Made by a program: the position numbers and the translations under genes | In this document: piece after piece, positions 56,169 through 64,000 of the stretch | How positions within the stretch are numbered: the stretch's first letter is position 1 | Layout of the letters: each line of letters begins with the position of its first letter | DNA from: Bacillota bacterium | Lineage (GTDB): Bacteria; Bacillota; Clostridia; Saccharofermentanales; Fastidiosipilaceae | Direction: 5' to 3' | Assembly: GCA_023388435.1 (NCBI GenBank) | Contig: JAEWGG010000016.1 | Span: 1-64,000 of the forward strand | Length of the DNA: 64,000 bases | The notes under the pieces: generated by a model | Told to the model about the DNA's origin: nothing | Databases searched by the model: none | The model's input: only the letters and a program-made list of their open reading frames with translations

Positions 56169-56331
56169 TACGCCCTCTCGCGCATAAAACAGGGTGGAAA
56201 CCTGGACCTGGCCACAGCCTGGGAAACAGCTGTCCTGAGCCGTGGAGCAAGCAGGGCTACAAGGGGCTCTCTCCGGCCCCGGATTCCGGCCTGGGCTTAA
56301 TGATTCTGTATAGCGAGGAATAAATACGCAA

Positions 56332-56380
56332 ACACAACATATTGTGTTTTGATCTTGACTTTTACCACAATATAGTCCAC
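56332..56380 (+). promoter_or_regulatory. Pair of NrdR boxes upstream of nrdD
   Basis: Box 1, ACACAACATATTGTGT (56332-56347), fits the NrdR consensus ACACwAyATmTwGTGT at every position. Box 2, CCACAATATAGTCCAC (56365-56380), keeps the left half and core but has a degenerate right arm. They start 33 bases apart, three helical turns, the usual arrangement. The regulator gene nrdR is at 25728 in this window. Confidence 0.88.
56349..56376 (+). promoter_or_regulatory. Candidate nrdDG promoter
   Basis: TTGATC (56349-56354) and TATAGT (56371-56376) are 16 bases apart. The -10 lies inside NrdR box 2 and the -35 abuts box 1, so bound NrdR would exclude polymerase. TTGACT at 56355 is an alternative -35 but has no good -10. 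Confidence 0.5.
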
Positions 56381-56414
56381 GATAGCCTCATTCAGCCTGA
56401 GGAGGAAACGAGCG

Positions 56415-58586
56415 ATGCAGCGCAGTGTGAATAGAGAACTAGAGGTTATTAAGCGTGATGGGCGGAGGCTGCCCTTTGATCGACAAAAAATTGTTGTGGC
56501 TATAGAAAAAGCCATGCGTTCTTCGGCCGGGGTCTACGTGGCTGGTCAGGCCGAGCAGATTGCTGCCGAAATCGAGGACTTCGCCCGTTCCTGCCCGGGG
56601 CCGATGACCATCTACGGCATTGAAGAACAGGTCTACTATAAGCTCCTGCACTGTGACAATCCGGCCACGGCCAGGGCCTATGAGAGCTATCGTTCCGTCC
56701 AGGCCTACAAGCGCCAGATGAACACGATTGACGAGGACATCGTGGGCATACTCCAGCGGAGCAACCGTGGCGTCATGGATGAGAACTCCAACAAGGACGC
56801 GAATGTTATTAGCACGCAGCGTGATCTCATTGCCGGGGAGGTCTCCAAGGACATCGCCCGCCGCCTCCTGATGCCGACGGATATTGTCATGGCCCATGAC
56901 TCGGGAGCCATTCACTTTCACGACATGGACTATATCGTGCAGCCGATGTTTAACTGCTGCCTGGTCAATTTGAAGGACATGCTGGAAAAGGGCACGGTGA
57001 TCAACGGCAAGCGCATTGACAGTCCGAAGAGCTTCCAGGTGGCCTGTACGGTCACCACCCAGATCATCGCCCAGGTGGCCAGCGGCCAGTTTGGCGGCCA
57101 GAGTATCAATGGTGTGGACCGCATTCTGGCCCCCTATGTCCGCAAGAGCTACGAGAAATACTTCCAGCAGGCCTTGAAGGAACAGCGCGAGGTCTACGGC
57201 CTGGCTGAGGACGCCCAGAAAGCAGGGGAGATCGCCTGGCAGCGGACGAAGAAGGAAATCAAGGACGGTATCCAGACCATCCAGTACCAGATCAACACCC
57301 TGATGACCACCAATGGTCAGGCCCCCTTCGTCACCCTCTTCATGCACTTCCTTCCTGACGATCCCTATGCCGCAGAGGCGGCCCTCATCCAGGAGGAGAT
57401 CCTGAGCCAGCGCCTCCAGGGCATCAAGAACGAGGCCGGCGTCTATGTGACCCCTGCCTTCCCGAAGCTCATCTACGTCCTCGATGAGCACAACGTCCAC
57501 CCCGATAGTCCCTACTACTACCTGACGCGCCTCGCCGCGGAGTGTACGGCCAGGCGCATGTACCCGGACTATATTTCGGCAAAAATGATGCGCAGCTTCT
57601 ATGAGGGCAACGTCTACGCCCCCATGGGCTGCCGGGCCATACTCCCTGTCTGGCGCAACGAGGAGGGGGAGGCGGTTTTTGATGGCCGCTTCAACATGGG
57701 TGTAGTCAGCCTCAACCTGCCTCAGATCGGCATCCTGGCCCAGGGCTCTGACGAGCGCTTCTGGGAGCTCTTTGAGAAGCGCCTGGACCTTGTCAAAAAG
57801 GCCCTGCTCTTCCGCTATGACCTCCTCAAGGACGTCACGAGTGATGTCAGTCCCATTCACTGGCAGCACGGGGCCATCGCCCGCCTGGAGCCGGGCCAGC
57901 CCATCTACCCTCTGCTCCAGAACAGCTACGCCACCATCTCTATGGGCTATATCGGTCTCTATGAGCTGACCCGCCTGATGCGCGGCTGCTCCCACACCCA
58001 GCCCGAGGGCCAGGACTTCGCTCTGGCGGTGATGCGGCGCATGAAGCAGGCCACGGAGGACTGGAAGGCCGAGACAGGACTGGGTTTTGCCCTCTATGGC
58101 ACGCCCGCCGAGAGTTTGACCCACCGCTTCTGCCAGATTGACCGCCAGCGCTTCGGGGACATTGAGGACGTCACCGACAAGGGCTACTACACGAATTCCT
58201 ACCATGTGGACGTGCGTGAGCCCATCACGGTATTTGAGAAATTTGATTTTGAAAGCCAGTTCCAGAAACTCTCCACCGGGGGGATGATCAGCTACGCCGA
58301 AATCCCGAATATGAGCCAGAACCTGGAGGCTCTGGAGACCATGATTCGCTATATCTACGAGCACATCACCTATGCGGAGTTCAACACCAAGAGCGACTAC
58401 TGCCACTGTTGCGGCTTCGACGGGGAGATCGTGGTCAATGCCGCGGGTGAGTGGGAGTGCCCGAACTGCCATAACCAGGAGCGCCGCAAGCTGACGGTCA
58501 TCCGTCGGACCTGCGGCTACCTGGGGGAGAATTTCTGGAACGAGGGGCGGACGAAGGAAATCAACGCCCGCGTCCTGCACATCTGA
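56415..58586 (+). CDS. nrdD: Anaerobic ribonucleoside-triphosphate reductase NrdD
   Basis: A 723-residue oxygen-sensitive glycyl-radical enzyme that makes dNTPs. An ATP-cone is at residues 4-95 (LEVIKRDGRRLPFDRQKIVV); the catalytic barrel has IHFHDMDYIVQPMFNCCLVN and NLPQIGI; the C-terminal zinc site is YCHCCGFDGEI with WECPNCHNQ, and the radical loop RRTCGYLGENFW places the glycyl radical at about Gly701. GAGGAGGAAACGAGCG precedes ATG 56415. Controlled by the NrdR boxes at 56332. Confidence 0.98.
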   Translation: MQRSVNRELEVIKRDGRRLPFDRQKIVVAIEKAMRSSAGVYVAGQAEQIAAEIEDFARSCPGPMTIYGIEEQVYYKLLHCDNPATARAYESYRSVQAYKRQMNTIDEDIVGILQRSNRGVMDENSNKDANVISTQRDLIAGEVSKDIARRLLMPTDIVMAHDSGAIHFHDMDYIVQPMFNCCLVNLKDMLEKGTVINGKRIDSPKSFQVACTVTTQIIAQVASGQFGGQSINGVDRILAPYVRKSYEKYFQQALKEQREVYGLAEDAQKAGEIAWQRTKKEIKDGIQTIQYQINTLMTTNGQAPFVTLFMHFLPDDPYAAEAALIQEEILSQRLQGIKNEAGVYVTPAFPKLIYVLDEHNVHPDSPYYYLTRLAAECTARRMYPDYISAKMMRSFYEGNVYAPMGCRAILPVWRNEEGEAVFDGRFNMGVVSLNLPQIGILAQGSDERFWELFEKRLDLVKKALLFRYDLLKDVTSDVSPIHWQHGAIARLEPGQPIYPLLQNSYATISMGYIGLYELTRLMRGCSHTQPEGQDFALAVMRRMKQATEDWKAETGLGFALYGTPAESLTHRFCQIDRQRFGDIEDVTDKGYYTNSYHVDVREPITVFEKFDFESQFQKLSTGGMISYAEIPNMSQNLEALETMIRYIYEHITYAEFNTKSDYCHCCGFDGEIVVNAAGEWECPNCHNQERRKLTVIRRTCGYLGENFWNEGRTKEINARVLHI

Positions 58587-58611
58587 TGCAGGCCAGGAAA
58601 GGAGCTTCGCA

Positions 58612-59118
58612 GTGAACTATGCCCAGCTGCGTCCCATGGACGTCGCCAACGGGCCAGGCATCCGCGTCAGCCTCTTCGTCAGCGGCTGCACCCATCGCTG
58701 TCCCCAGTGCTTCAACGCCCTGTATCAGGACTTTGACTACGGCCAGCCCTGGGGTCCAGAGATTGAGGCCCAGCTGCTGGCGGCCCTGAAGAATCCCCTG
58801 GTCTCCGGCCTCAGCCTGTTGGGGGGTGAACCGATGCAGAATCTCTGGCTGGGCCCCGTCCTGGACCGCGTCTATGCCCAGTTGGGGCCCTTCCAGGACC
58901 AGCGGCCCATCTGGCTCTACTCCGGCTACACCTACGAGCAGATTCTGGAAGACCCAGAGCGCCTGGACCTGCTCCGCCGCTGTGCCGTCCTGGTTGACGG
59001 CCTCTATGTTGAGGCCCTGCGCGATCTGAAACTGCGCTTCCGCGGCAGCAGTAACCAGCGCCTCATTGATGTCCCGGCCTCCCTGGCCGGGGGGAGGGTC
59101 CAGCTCTGGCAGCCCTAA
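58612..59118 (+). CDS. nrdG: NrdD-activating radical SAM protein NrdG
   Basis: A 168-residue activase. The radical-SAM cluster motif is CTHRCPQC (C-x3-C-x2-C) in LFVSGCTHRCPQCFNALYQD, followed by GLSLLGGEPMQ, and YSGYTYEQILED near residue 103. It generates the glycyl radical in NrdD using SAM. GTG 58612 follows AAAGGAG. Typical partner downstream of nrdD, 25 bases apart, same transcript. Confidence 0.96.
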   Translation: MNYAQLRPMDVANGPGIRVSLFVSGCTHRCPQCFNALYQDFDYGQPWGPEIEAQLLAALKNPLVSGLSLLGGEPMQNLWLGPVLDRVYAQLGPFQDQRPIWLYSGYTYEQILEDPERLDLLRRCAVLVDGLYVEALRDLKLRFRGSSNQRLIDVPASLAGGRVQLWQP

Positions 59119-59196
59119 TGCTATGCTATAGGCGATTCGGCAGAGCTCCTGCCGGCTCAGAACGACCTAGCGCCTCTGGAAAAGGAGACCCTCCCT

Positions 59197-60255
59197 GTGA
59201 TCGCCTACATCTGTTTTTCTCTTGTCCTGGCCCTGATTGCGGTCCTCGTCATCTATCGGGACCGCCGCAGTCTGGCCTCGGCCCTGACGCTCAGTATCTT
59301 TTTTGCCTCACTCTATGTGGGGCTGATCCTCTATCTGGTACAGCAGGGCACGGCGGGGCAGGAACTGGCCCTAAAATGGCTGCGCTGGCTGATCATCTGG
59401 CCCCTGCTGGCCTTCGCTCTCCTCTCCTTCGTCCTGATTGCGAACGGCTTCTATCTGATTTACCGTGAGGGCTTCGCCTGGACCTTTTTGCAAAACAGCC
59501 TTCTCGGCCTGGCCAATATGCTGCTCATACTTTGTGCCTCCGCCAGCCTGCACCGGGCCCTGTTCAGCCAGGGTCTGGAGCGCATCCTCTGGGAGGGGCT
59601 CCTGCTGGGCCTCATCATGATTTACAGCGCGGCCATGTTCGGCCTGCTCAGCCTGCTCATCTACAGCCAGATCTACCGCCTGCTCCCCAAGGAAGCGGGG
59701 CCTGAATACATTATGATTCTCGGCTGCGGTCTGCGTCGGGATGGCAGCCTGAGCCCCTTGTTGCGCCAGCGTGTGGACAAGGCCTTCAAGATTTGGGAGC
59801 GTCTGGAGCGCCAGGCTGTACTCCTCCCCTCAGGGGGAAAGGGGGCGGATGAGCTCTGTTCTGAGGCCGAGGCCATGGCGCGCTATCTCCTGGGCCGGGG
59901 CGTTCCGGCGGAGAAGCTCCTGCTTGAGGCCCAGAGCCGCAATACGGAGGAGAACTTTGCGATGGCGAAAGTTCTTATGGACCAGCGGGAGGCGGGACGT
60001 CCCTACGAACTGCTCTTCGTCAGCAGCAACTATCACATTTTCCGGGCTGGCCTGATTTCCCGTGACCTGGGCCTGGTGGCGGATGGTATTGGCTCGCGGA
60101 CCGCCGCCTACTATTGGCCCACGGCCATGCTCCGAGAGTTCGTGGCAATCCTGGTCCGCCACCGCCGCTACGCCCTGGCCTACCTGAGCTTCGTGGTCTT
60201 TGTCGTCCTCCTCTTCTTCTTCCTGCGCTCGGCCCTCCTGGTTTCGGCGCTGTGA
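59197..60255 (+). CDS. YdcF-like (DUF218) multi-pass membrane protein
   Basis: 352 residues. The N-terminal 165 contain five or so hydrophobic segments (IAYICFSLVLALIAVLVIY and later LLLGLIMIYSAAMFGLLSLL). The DUF218/YdcF domain follows: PEYIMILGCGLRRDGSLSPL, VLLPSGGKGADELCSEAEAM, EAQSRNTEENFAMAK and LFVSSNYHIFRAGLIS. One or two helices end the protein. Members such as SanA/ElyC act in envelope maintenance; the activity of this one is unknown. GTG 59197 follows AAAGGAGA. Confidence 0.88.
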   Translation: MIAYICFSLVLALIAVLVIYRDRRSLASALTLSIFFASLYVGLILYLVQQGTAGQELALKWLRWLIIWPLLAFALLSFVLIANGFYLIYREGFAWTFLQNSLLGLANMLLILCASASLHRALFSQGLERILWEGLLLGLIMIYSAAMFGLLSLLIYSQIYRLLPKEAGPEYIMILGCGLRRDGSLSPLLRQRVDKAFKIWERLERQAVLLPSGGKGADELCSEAEAMARYLLGRGVPAEKLLLEAQSRNTEENFAMAKVLMDQREAGRPYELLFVSSNYHIFRAGLISRDLGLVADGIGSRTAAYYWPTAMLREFVAILVRHRRYALAYLSFVVFVVLLFFFLRSALLVSAL

Positions 60256-60271
60256 ATCCAAAGCGAGGGGG

Positions 60272-60277
60272 TATAAT
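60272..60277 (+). promoter_or_regulatory. -10 element of the S41 protease gene
   Basis: A perfect TATAAT in the 60-base gap; no clear -35 is visible 16-18 bases upstream. Transcription would begin near 60284, which makes the ATG at 60292 unlikely as start and favours ATG 60316. Confidence 0.45.
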
Positions 60278-60315
60278 AGTGAGCAGTTTAGATGGATAAG
60301 GAGCGTAAAACCGCG

Positions 60316-61728
60316 ATGCCTGATAGAGAAAGGGAGGGCCTGGCCCCCCTCGGGCTTGAGACCCAGGAGCCCAGAGAAAAAGTGGAAAGAGCTGCCCTCT
60401 TGACGGAGCTGGCGGAGCAAAACGTGGAGCAGGGGCAGCGGCGGCGCAAGAAGCGCGGCGGGGCCCTGCTGCGCTATGGCAGCTGCCTGATTCTGGGCCT
60501 GCTCGTCGGGGCCCTCTGCACCATGTTCGCCTACAGGTCCATGCAGGACTCCGAGTTCCTGCGCCTTCGTGTAGGTCAGGGAAAGGAGCAGCTGGAACTG
60601 GGCATCTCCGCCGAGGCGGATGAGGCCACGCAGCAGAACTTCCGCAAGCTGGGGGGCATGTTGGAGACCGTGCGCGACAATTTCTATGAAGAACCTTCGA
60701 CCAAGGTCCTGCTGGAGGCCCTGGCCCAGGGCTTCCCAGCCCAGATGGGCAATCCCTATACCTTCTATATGAGTAAGGAGCAGCACGAGCTCTGGGAGAG
60801 TTCCGGCCGTGGCGACTATGTTGGCATCGGAGCAACCGTCCGCAATGATCGTGGCCGCTACATCATCAATGAGGTCCTTGCGGACAGTGGGGCCGAGGCC
60901 GCGGGGCTCAAGGTCGGGGATGAGATCCTGAGCGTGGGCGAGCAGCCTGCCAGCAGTTTCCAGAATCTGGAAGATATGGTCAGCCTCGTGCGGGGTGAGG
61001 AGGGGACTTCGGTGACGCTGGAGATCCTGCGTCCGGACGGACGGCAGGAGCGGCTGAGCATCGAACGCCGCCGCATCCAGGTGCAGGAGGTTTCCAGCCA
61101 GTTGATTGGCAAGGACATCGGCTATATGAGTCTCCGTGAGTTTTCCCGCACCCTGCCGGAACAGTTTTCCAAGGCCCTGAAAAAACTGAAAGACAGGGGG
61201 GCAAAAAAACTGATCTTCGACATGCGCGGCAACCCTGGAGGAGACGCCAACGCCCTGGTCCAGGTCCTGGATGAACTTCTGGATGCGGGGGAGGTGGCCC
61301 GCATCGTGGGCCGCGAAAATGGCCAGGACATGGACATGGCCTGGACGACTAAGGATGGGGGGATTTTTGCCGAGGGCACAGCGATCAGCATCCTCCTGGA
61401 CAGCAACACAGCCTCGGCGGCGGAACTCTTCTCAGGCTGCCTGCGCGACCGGGTCGGGGCCCAGCTGCTGGGCCAGAAGAGCTTCGGCAAGGGTTCGGGT
61501 ACGGTGACCTACAGCTTTGAAGATGGTTCGGCAATGAATGTGACCATCTTCCGCTACGTCCTCCCAGGTGGAGAGTGGATTGAGGGCGAGGGCCTGAAAC
61601 CCGACCAGGAACTGGAACTGCCCGAAGATCCGAGCCAGCTGGTTTATATGGAGAAGCAGCCGACTGAGGAGCAGCTGCAGAGGGATCCCTGGGTCCAGCA
61701 GGCCCTGAAGAGCCTGGAGGGGCGCTGA
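60316..61728 (+). CDS. ctpA: S41 family C-terminal processing peptidase
   Basis: 470 residues. A 40-residue cytoplasmic tail, one transmembrane helix (YGSCLILGLLVGALCTMFAY), an N-terminal helical domain, a PDZ domain (DYVGIGATVRNDRGRY, AGLKVGDEILSVGEQPA) and the S41 catalytic core with DMRGNPGGDANAL, the nucleophile Ser in NTASAAELFSG and the general-base Lys in GQKSFGKG. It would act outside the membrane on envelope proteins. AAGGAG (60298-60303) supports ATG 60316; ATG 60292 would add eight residues but has no ribosome binding site. Confidence 0.94.
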   Translation: MPDREREGLAPLGLETQEPREKVERAALLTELAEQNVEQGQRRRKKRGGALLRYGSCLILGLLVGALCTMFAYRSMQDSEFLRLRVGQGKEQLELGISAEADEATQQNFRKLGGMLETVRDNFYEEPSTKVLLEALAQGFPAQMGNPYTFYMSKEQHELWESSGRGDYVGIGATVRNDRGRYIINEVLADSGAEAAGLKVGDEILSVGEQPASSFQNLEDMVSLVRGEEGTSVTLEILRPDGRQERLSIERRRIQVQEVSSQLIGKDIGYMSLREFSRTLPEQFSKALKKLKDRGAKKLIFDMRGNPGGDANALVQVLDELLDAGEVARIVGRENGQDMDMAWTTKDGGIFAEGTAISILLDSNTASAAELFSGCLRDRVGAQLLGQKSFGKGSGTVTYSFEDGSAMNVTIFRYVLPGGEWIEGEGLKPDQELELPEDPSQLVYMEKQPTEEQLQRDPWVQQALKSLEGR

Positions 61729-61780
61729 GTATCCCGGAAAAAGGGAGACGAGCCTGGGCGGCCGAAGATACTGAAAGGCA

Positions 61781-61826
61781 AACAGCCTGGTCCTAGTGAA
61801 GGGCCAGGCTGTTTTCTTCTTTTTTG
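61781..61826 (+). terminator. Rho-independent terminator after the S41 protease gene
   Basis: AACAGCCTGG (61781-61790) pairs with CCAGGCTGTT (61804-61813), followed by TTTCTTCTTTTTT. It separates the convergent CPBP-like gene. Confidence 0.9.
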
Positions 61827-61873
61827 GCAGGCGCTTGCCTCCTGCGGCCAATGGCCGGGCCCCGCCAGGGAAG

Positions 61874-63538
61874 CTAGCGGATGATGAGGCAGAGCAGCCA
61901 GACCGCGAGGGCCAGGCCAAAACGCCAGTTCAAGCGGGGGGGCTCCCCAATCAGGAGGGCTGTGTAGTGGCGGTCCTTCTCGCTCCACTGGTGGGCCTCT
62001 TCACTGTAGCGATTTCGTCCGTAGAGCCTGGCCCGCTGACCTCCGTGGAGGCCGGCCAGCTTCCCCTCCTCACTGAGGCGTTCTCTGAGGAAGCGGTAGA
62101 GGAAGATGAGAAGGAGGCCGGAAAGCAGGGCGAGGACGCCCATCGTGATCGGTTTGTGGTAGCCCTCCAACGGGATGGAGAGTATATCCTCGAGGGAGAA
62201 TTGGGGAATGGCTCCGCTCAGGAAGAGCTGTGAGCAGGCGAAACCGAAGTGCAGGATGATGGGGAGGGCGAGGCCGTGCCCGAGGTCCTGGATTTTGGAC
62301 AGGAGGAGGCCGAGCAGGAAGGGGGCTGCCAGATAGAGGGGATCGCAGAAGAAGACTGCGTAGCAGAGGCCCTGGAGGAGGCGGCGGAGGAAGCGGCTAT
62401 TTATGGCGTTAAGCGAACGACCCAGAAAGCCGCGGAAGAAGAGCTCATCCAGGATGGCGGGGCAGAGCACGGCGACGATGAAGAGGGGGGGATAGGCCGA
62501 CCACTGCTGGGCCAGATAGCTGTGAGGCAGACCCTGGCTGGGCAGCTTGAGATTCAGGCTGAGGACGAGGACGTTGAGCAGGTTGTTGACACTGCTGAAG
62601 CAGAGGGCTGCGGGAAAACCCATCAGGAGAGTCAGGCCGAGGGTGAGGCCGTCGAAGCGCCGCCGCCCCCAGTAGGCCTCGGGGGAGAGGGGGTAGAGGC
62701 GGGTCAGCAGGACCAGGGGGAGGCTGAAGGCCAGGACATAGAGCAGGACGCGGCTGATGAGATAGGCGGAGAAGCTGGACTGGGCGAAGAGACCCTGGTG
62801 GGGAATCAGACGCCAGGCGCTGTTGAGCAGGAGTATGACCAGTCCCTGGAAGACGAGGAGGGCCGCACTGATGTTGAGGAGCATGCGCTTGCCCAGGACG
62901 CGGTGCAGGAGGCGGGCACAGAGATGGGCCCGCTCCAGGCCCGGGCCCTCATCACCTGGGGCGGGCGACTCCCTGCGGCTGCGGCGCTTTCCGCGCTTAA
63001 ATCTAGTGTTCCTGGGAGTGTCCTTTTTTTCAGGCTTTTCTTCAGATTTTTCGGCCCTTTCCTCCGGGGACTGAGCGCCCTTTGCGGCGGCCTCCTCAGG
63101 AGTTTCAGGAGCAACGGGGACATCAGGGGTATCGGCGGCTTCAGGAGCATCAGGAGCATCGGGAGCTTCAGGAGCATCAGGGCTGGCCCCGGACAGGGGC
63201 TCAGCTCCGGCTACCGCCGCAGTCTGCTCCGGGCTATCCGCCTGGACTTCCTCGGAGGAGTCGGCCCCCTCTTCGGGACTGGGGACTCTCCCTTCGGAGG
63301 CGGCGTCCGCCACCCCCTCTGTTGACCTGCCCAGCCCGGCTTCAGAGCTCCGCTTGCCCGTCTCCTGGTGAAAGCGCGGGGCCGAGCCGTGGACAGCCAG
63401 GGTCTTTAGTCCCTGCTCCGCCTGGCCCTGCCCTTTTTTATCGGCCCCCTCCTGGTCCGCAGGTGCGGCCGCTAAGGTCCCGTCCGAGGGCTTTCCGCCC
63501 TGCAAATCCTGTCTCTCCTGTTCCCGCGTCTCAGTCAT
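61874..63538 (-). CDS. CPBP-like membrane protein with degenerate motifs
   Basis: 554 residues on the minus strand. Residues 1-215 are a low-complexity, Pro/Glu/Ala/Asp-rich then basic cytoplasmic tail with APDAPDAPEA-type repeats; seven or eight hydrophobic segments follow. The CPBP (Abi/CAAX protease) motif EExxxR is seen as DELFFR (364-369). The second-motif His is missing (FFCDPLYL, about 396-403) and the third has HFGFAC (430-435) without the usual Asn, so proteolysis is doubtful. AGAGGGAGCAGG precedes the ATG at 63538. Function unknown. Confidence 0.8.
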   Translation of the reverse strand: MTETREQERQDLQGGKPSDGTLAAAPADQEGADKKGQGQAEQGLKTLAVHGSAPRFHQETGKRSSEAGLGRSTEGVADAASEGRVPSPEEGADSSEEVQADSPEQTAAVAGAEPLSGASPDAPEAPDAPDAPEAADTPDVPVAPETPEEAAAKGAQSPEERAEKSEEKPEKKDTPRNTRFKRGKRRSRRESPAPGDEGPGLERAHLCARLLHRVLGKRMLLNISAALLVFQGLVILLLNSAWRLIPHQGLFAQSSFSAYLISRVLLYVLAFSLPLVLLTRLYPLSPEAYWGRRRFDGLTLGLTLLMGFPAALCFSSVNNLLNVLVLSLNLKLPSQGLPHSYLAQQWSAYPPLFIVAVLCPAILDELFFRGFLGRSLNAINSRFLRRLLQGLCYAVFFCDPLYLAAPFLLGLLLSKIQDLGHGLALPIILHFGFACSQLFLSGAIPQFSLEDILSIPLEGYHKPITMGVLALLSGLLLIFLYRFLRERLSEEGKLAGLHGGQRARLYGRNRYSEEAHQWSEKDRHYTALLIGEPPRLNWRFGLALAVWLLCLIIR

Positions 63539-63730
63539 GCCCTGCTCCCTCTAGTTAATGGGATATAGTATAGCGGAAGGCAGGGAGCGCCTCAATTTTT
63601 GAGGGGGCCAGAGCTCCACTGGGGGCCAGAAACGAAACTGTGATTGGGCGCACAGTAGCTGCGCTCTGTATCAGCTGGGAAAAAGTCTGGATATAATAGC
63701 TAAAAAAGGAGCAAATACTCCCGAGGCATC

Positions 63731-63748
63731 TTTCGCAATTGGGCGAAA
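63731..63748. promoter_or_regulatory. Inverted repeat upstream of gap (possible operator)
   Basis: TTTCGC-AATTGG-GCGAAA is a perfect 6-base inverted repeat, ending 25 bases before the gap -35. It is too short for a terminator and may bind a regulator. The rest of 63539-63862 contains the gap promoter and nothing else I can support. Confidence 0.4.
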
Positions 63749-63773
63749 TGACAGCAGTTTTCCCCTTTTTCCC

Positions 63774-63803
63774 TTGTGTATACCCCAGGATTTAAGCTAT
63801 ACT
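63774..63803 (+). promoter_or_regulatory. Promoter of gap
   Basis: TTGTGT (63774-63779) and TATACT (63798-63803) are separated by 18 bases. The leader of about 50 bases ends with AGGAGGATTAGT just before the ATG. Confidence 0.65.
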
Positions 63804-63862
63804 AACAAAAGTAGTTTGTAGCCTCCCCCACAGTGTGGAAGGCAAGAAACAGGAGGATTAGT

Positions 63863-64000
63863 ATGATCAAAGTTGGCATTAACGGTTTTGGCCGTATCGG
63901 CCGTCTGGTCTTCAAGGCGCTCTGCGATCAGGGGCTCTTGGGCAAGGAGATTGACGTCGTCGCCGTTGCGGACGTCACCACCGATGCGGATTATTTCCTT
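63863..64000 (+). CDS. gap: Glyceraldehyde-3-phosphate dehydrogenase (5' part)
   Basis: The first 46 residues are visible; the gene continues past the window. MIKVGINGFGRIGRLVFKAL is the NAD-binding GxGxxG start of GAPDH. ACAGGAGGATT precedes ATG 63863. It is a glycolytic enzyme converting glyceraldehyde-3-phosphate to 1,3-bisphosphoglycerate. Own promoter upstream. Confidence 0.97.
   Translation, partial: MIKVGINGFGRIGRLVFKALCDQGLLGKEIDVVAVADVTTDADYFL

Noticed and set aside
56439..58580. Open 713-codon minus-strand frame opposite nrdD
   Set aside because: Same cause. NrdD on the plus strand is unmistakable.
1..64000. CRISPR arrays, insertion sequences, phage genes, tRNA or rRNA genes
   Set aside because: I found no spaced direct repeats of CRISPR type, no transposase or integrase motifs, and no cloverleaf or rRNA core sequences. 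A 'GGTTCGAAT' string near 24932 is inside ftsZ codons and has no tRNA arms around it.

Overview
This window is a GC-rich stretch of a bacterial chromosome, almost fully coding, with short Shine-Dalgarno-led operons and several GTG and TTG starts. Gene content points to an anaerobic, fermentative member of the Bacillota, class Clostridia: a class III fructose-1,6-bisphosphatase, the hrcA-grpE-dnaK-dnaJ-prmA heat-shock operon under a CIRCE element, the order SRP RNA-dnaX-ybaB-recR, an MraZ-led division cluster without ftsA, a glgC/glgD pair, and the oxygen-sensitive ribonucleotide reductase NrdD/NrdG. I cannot name the genus from sequence alone.

Layout. 1-1855: tail of a YcgQ-like protein, then a secreted protein with an NCHSYA motif and a lipoprotein that seems to share its helical domain; this patch looks AT-richer than the rest. 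1970-8167: heat-shock operon with terminator, sigma-A-type promoter and CIRCE. 8172-11579: SRP RNA, DNA polymerase III tau/gamma, YbaB and RecR. 11580-25662: mraZ promoter region with ordered repeats, then mraZ-rsmH-ftsL-PBP-murF-mraY-ftsW-murG-divIB-ftsZ; murE, murD, murC and ftsA are absent. 25728-34744: nrdR, DNA repair (nth, recG), rsmD, coaD, ddl and envelope-associated proteins. 34763-42160: uridine-kinase-like protein, fused NAD(P)HX repair enzyme, YgjP-like peptidase, GntR regulator, XdhC-type protein and two tandem RimK-like ATP-grasp ligases. 42147-47342: fbp, a BI-1 family membrane protein, a YpfJ-type zinc peptidase and a D-lactate-dehydrogenase-like enzyme. 47448-56168: a glycogen/alpha-glucan cluster. 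56332-60255: NrdR-box-controlled nrdDG and a YdcF-type membrane protein. 60272-64000: S41 protease, CPBP-like membrane protein and the start of gap.

The most notable observation is in the glycogen cluster. Its first gene, in the place where Bacillota usually carry the branching enzyme glgB, encodes a full-length GlgB homologue in which all three GH13 catalytic acids and the neighbouring conserved His/Arg residues are replaced, while the reading frame and the rest of the fold signature are kept. It is followed by catalytically normal-looking GlgC, by GlgD (itself a degenerate GlgC paralogue), by GlgA, a 70-residue acidic protein and an intact GH13 alpha-glycosidase. This suggests a non-catalytic, perhaps regulatory or glucan-binding, GlgB-like protein. 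Other points of interest are a KTS instead of KTG motif in the division transpeptidase, helically phased TGTTACA repeats upstream of the mraZ promoter, a module of XdhC plus two RimK-like ligases, and a conserved-looking pair of secreted proteins of unknown role.
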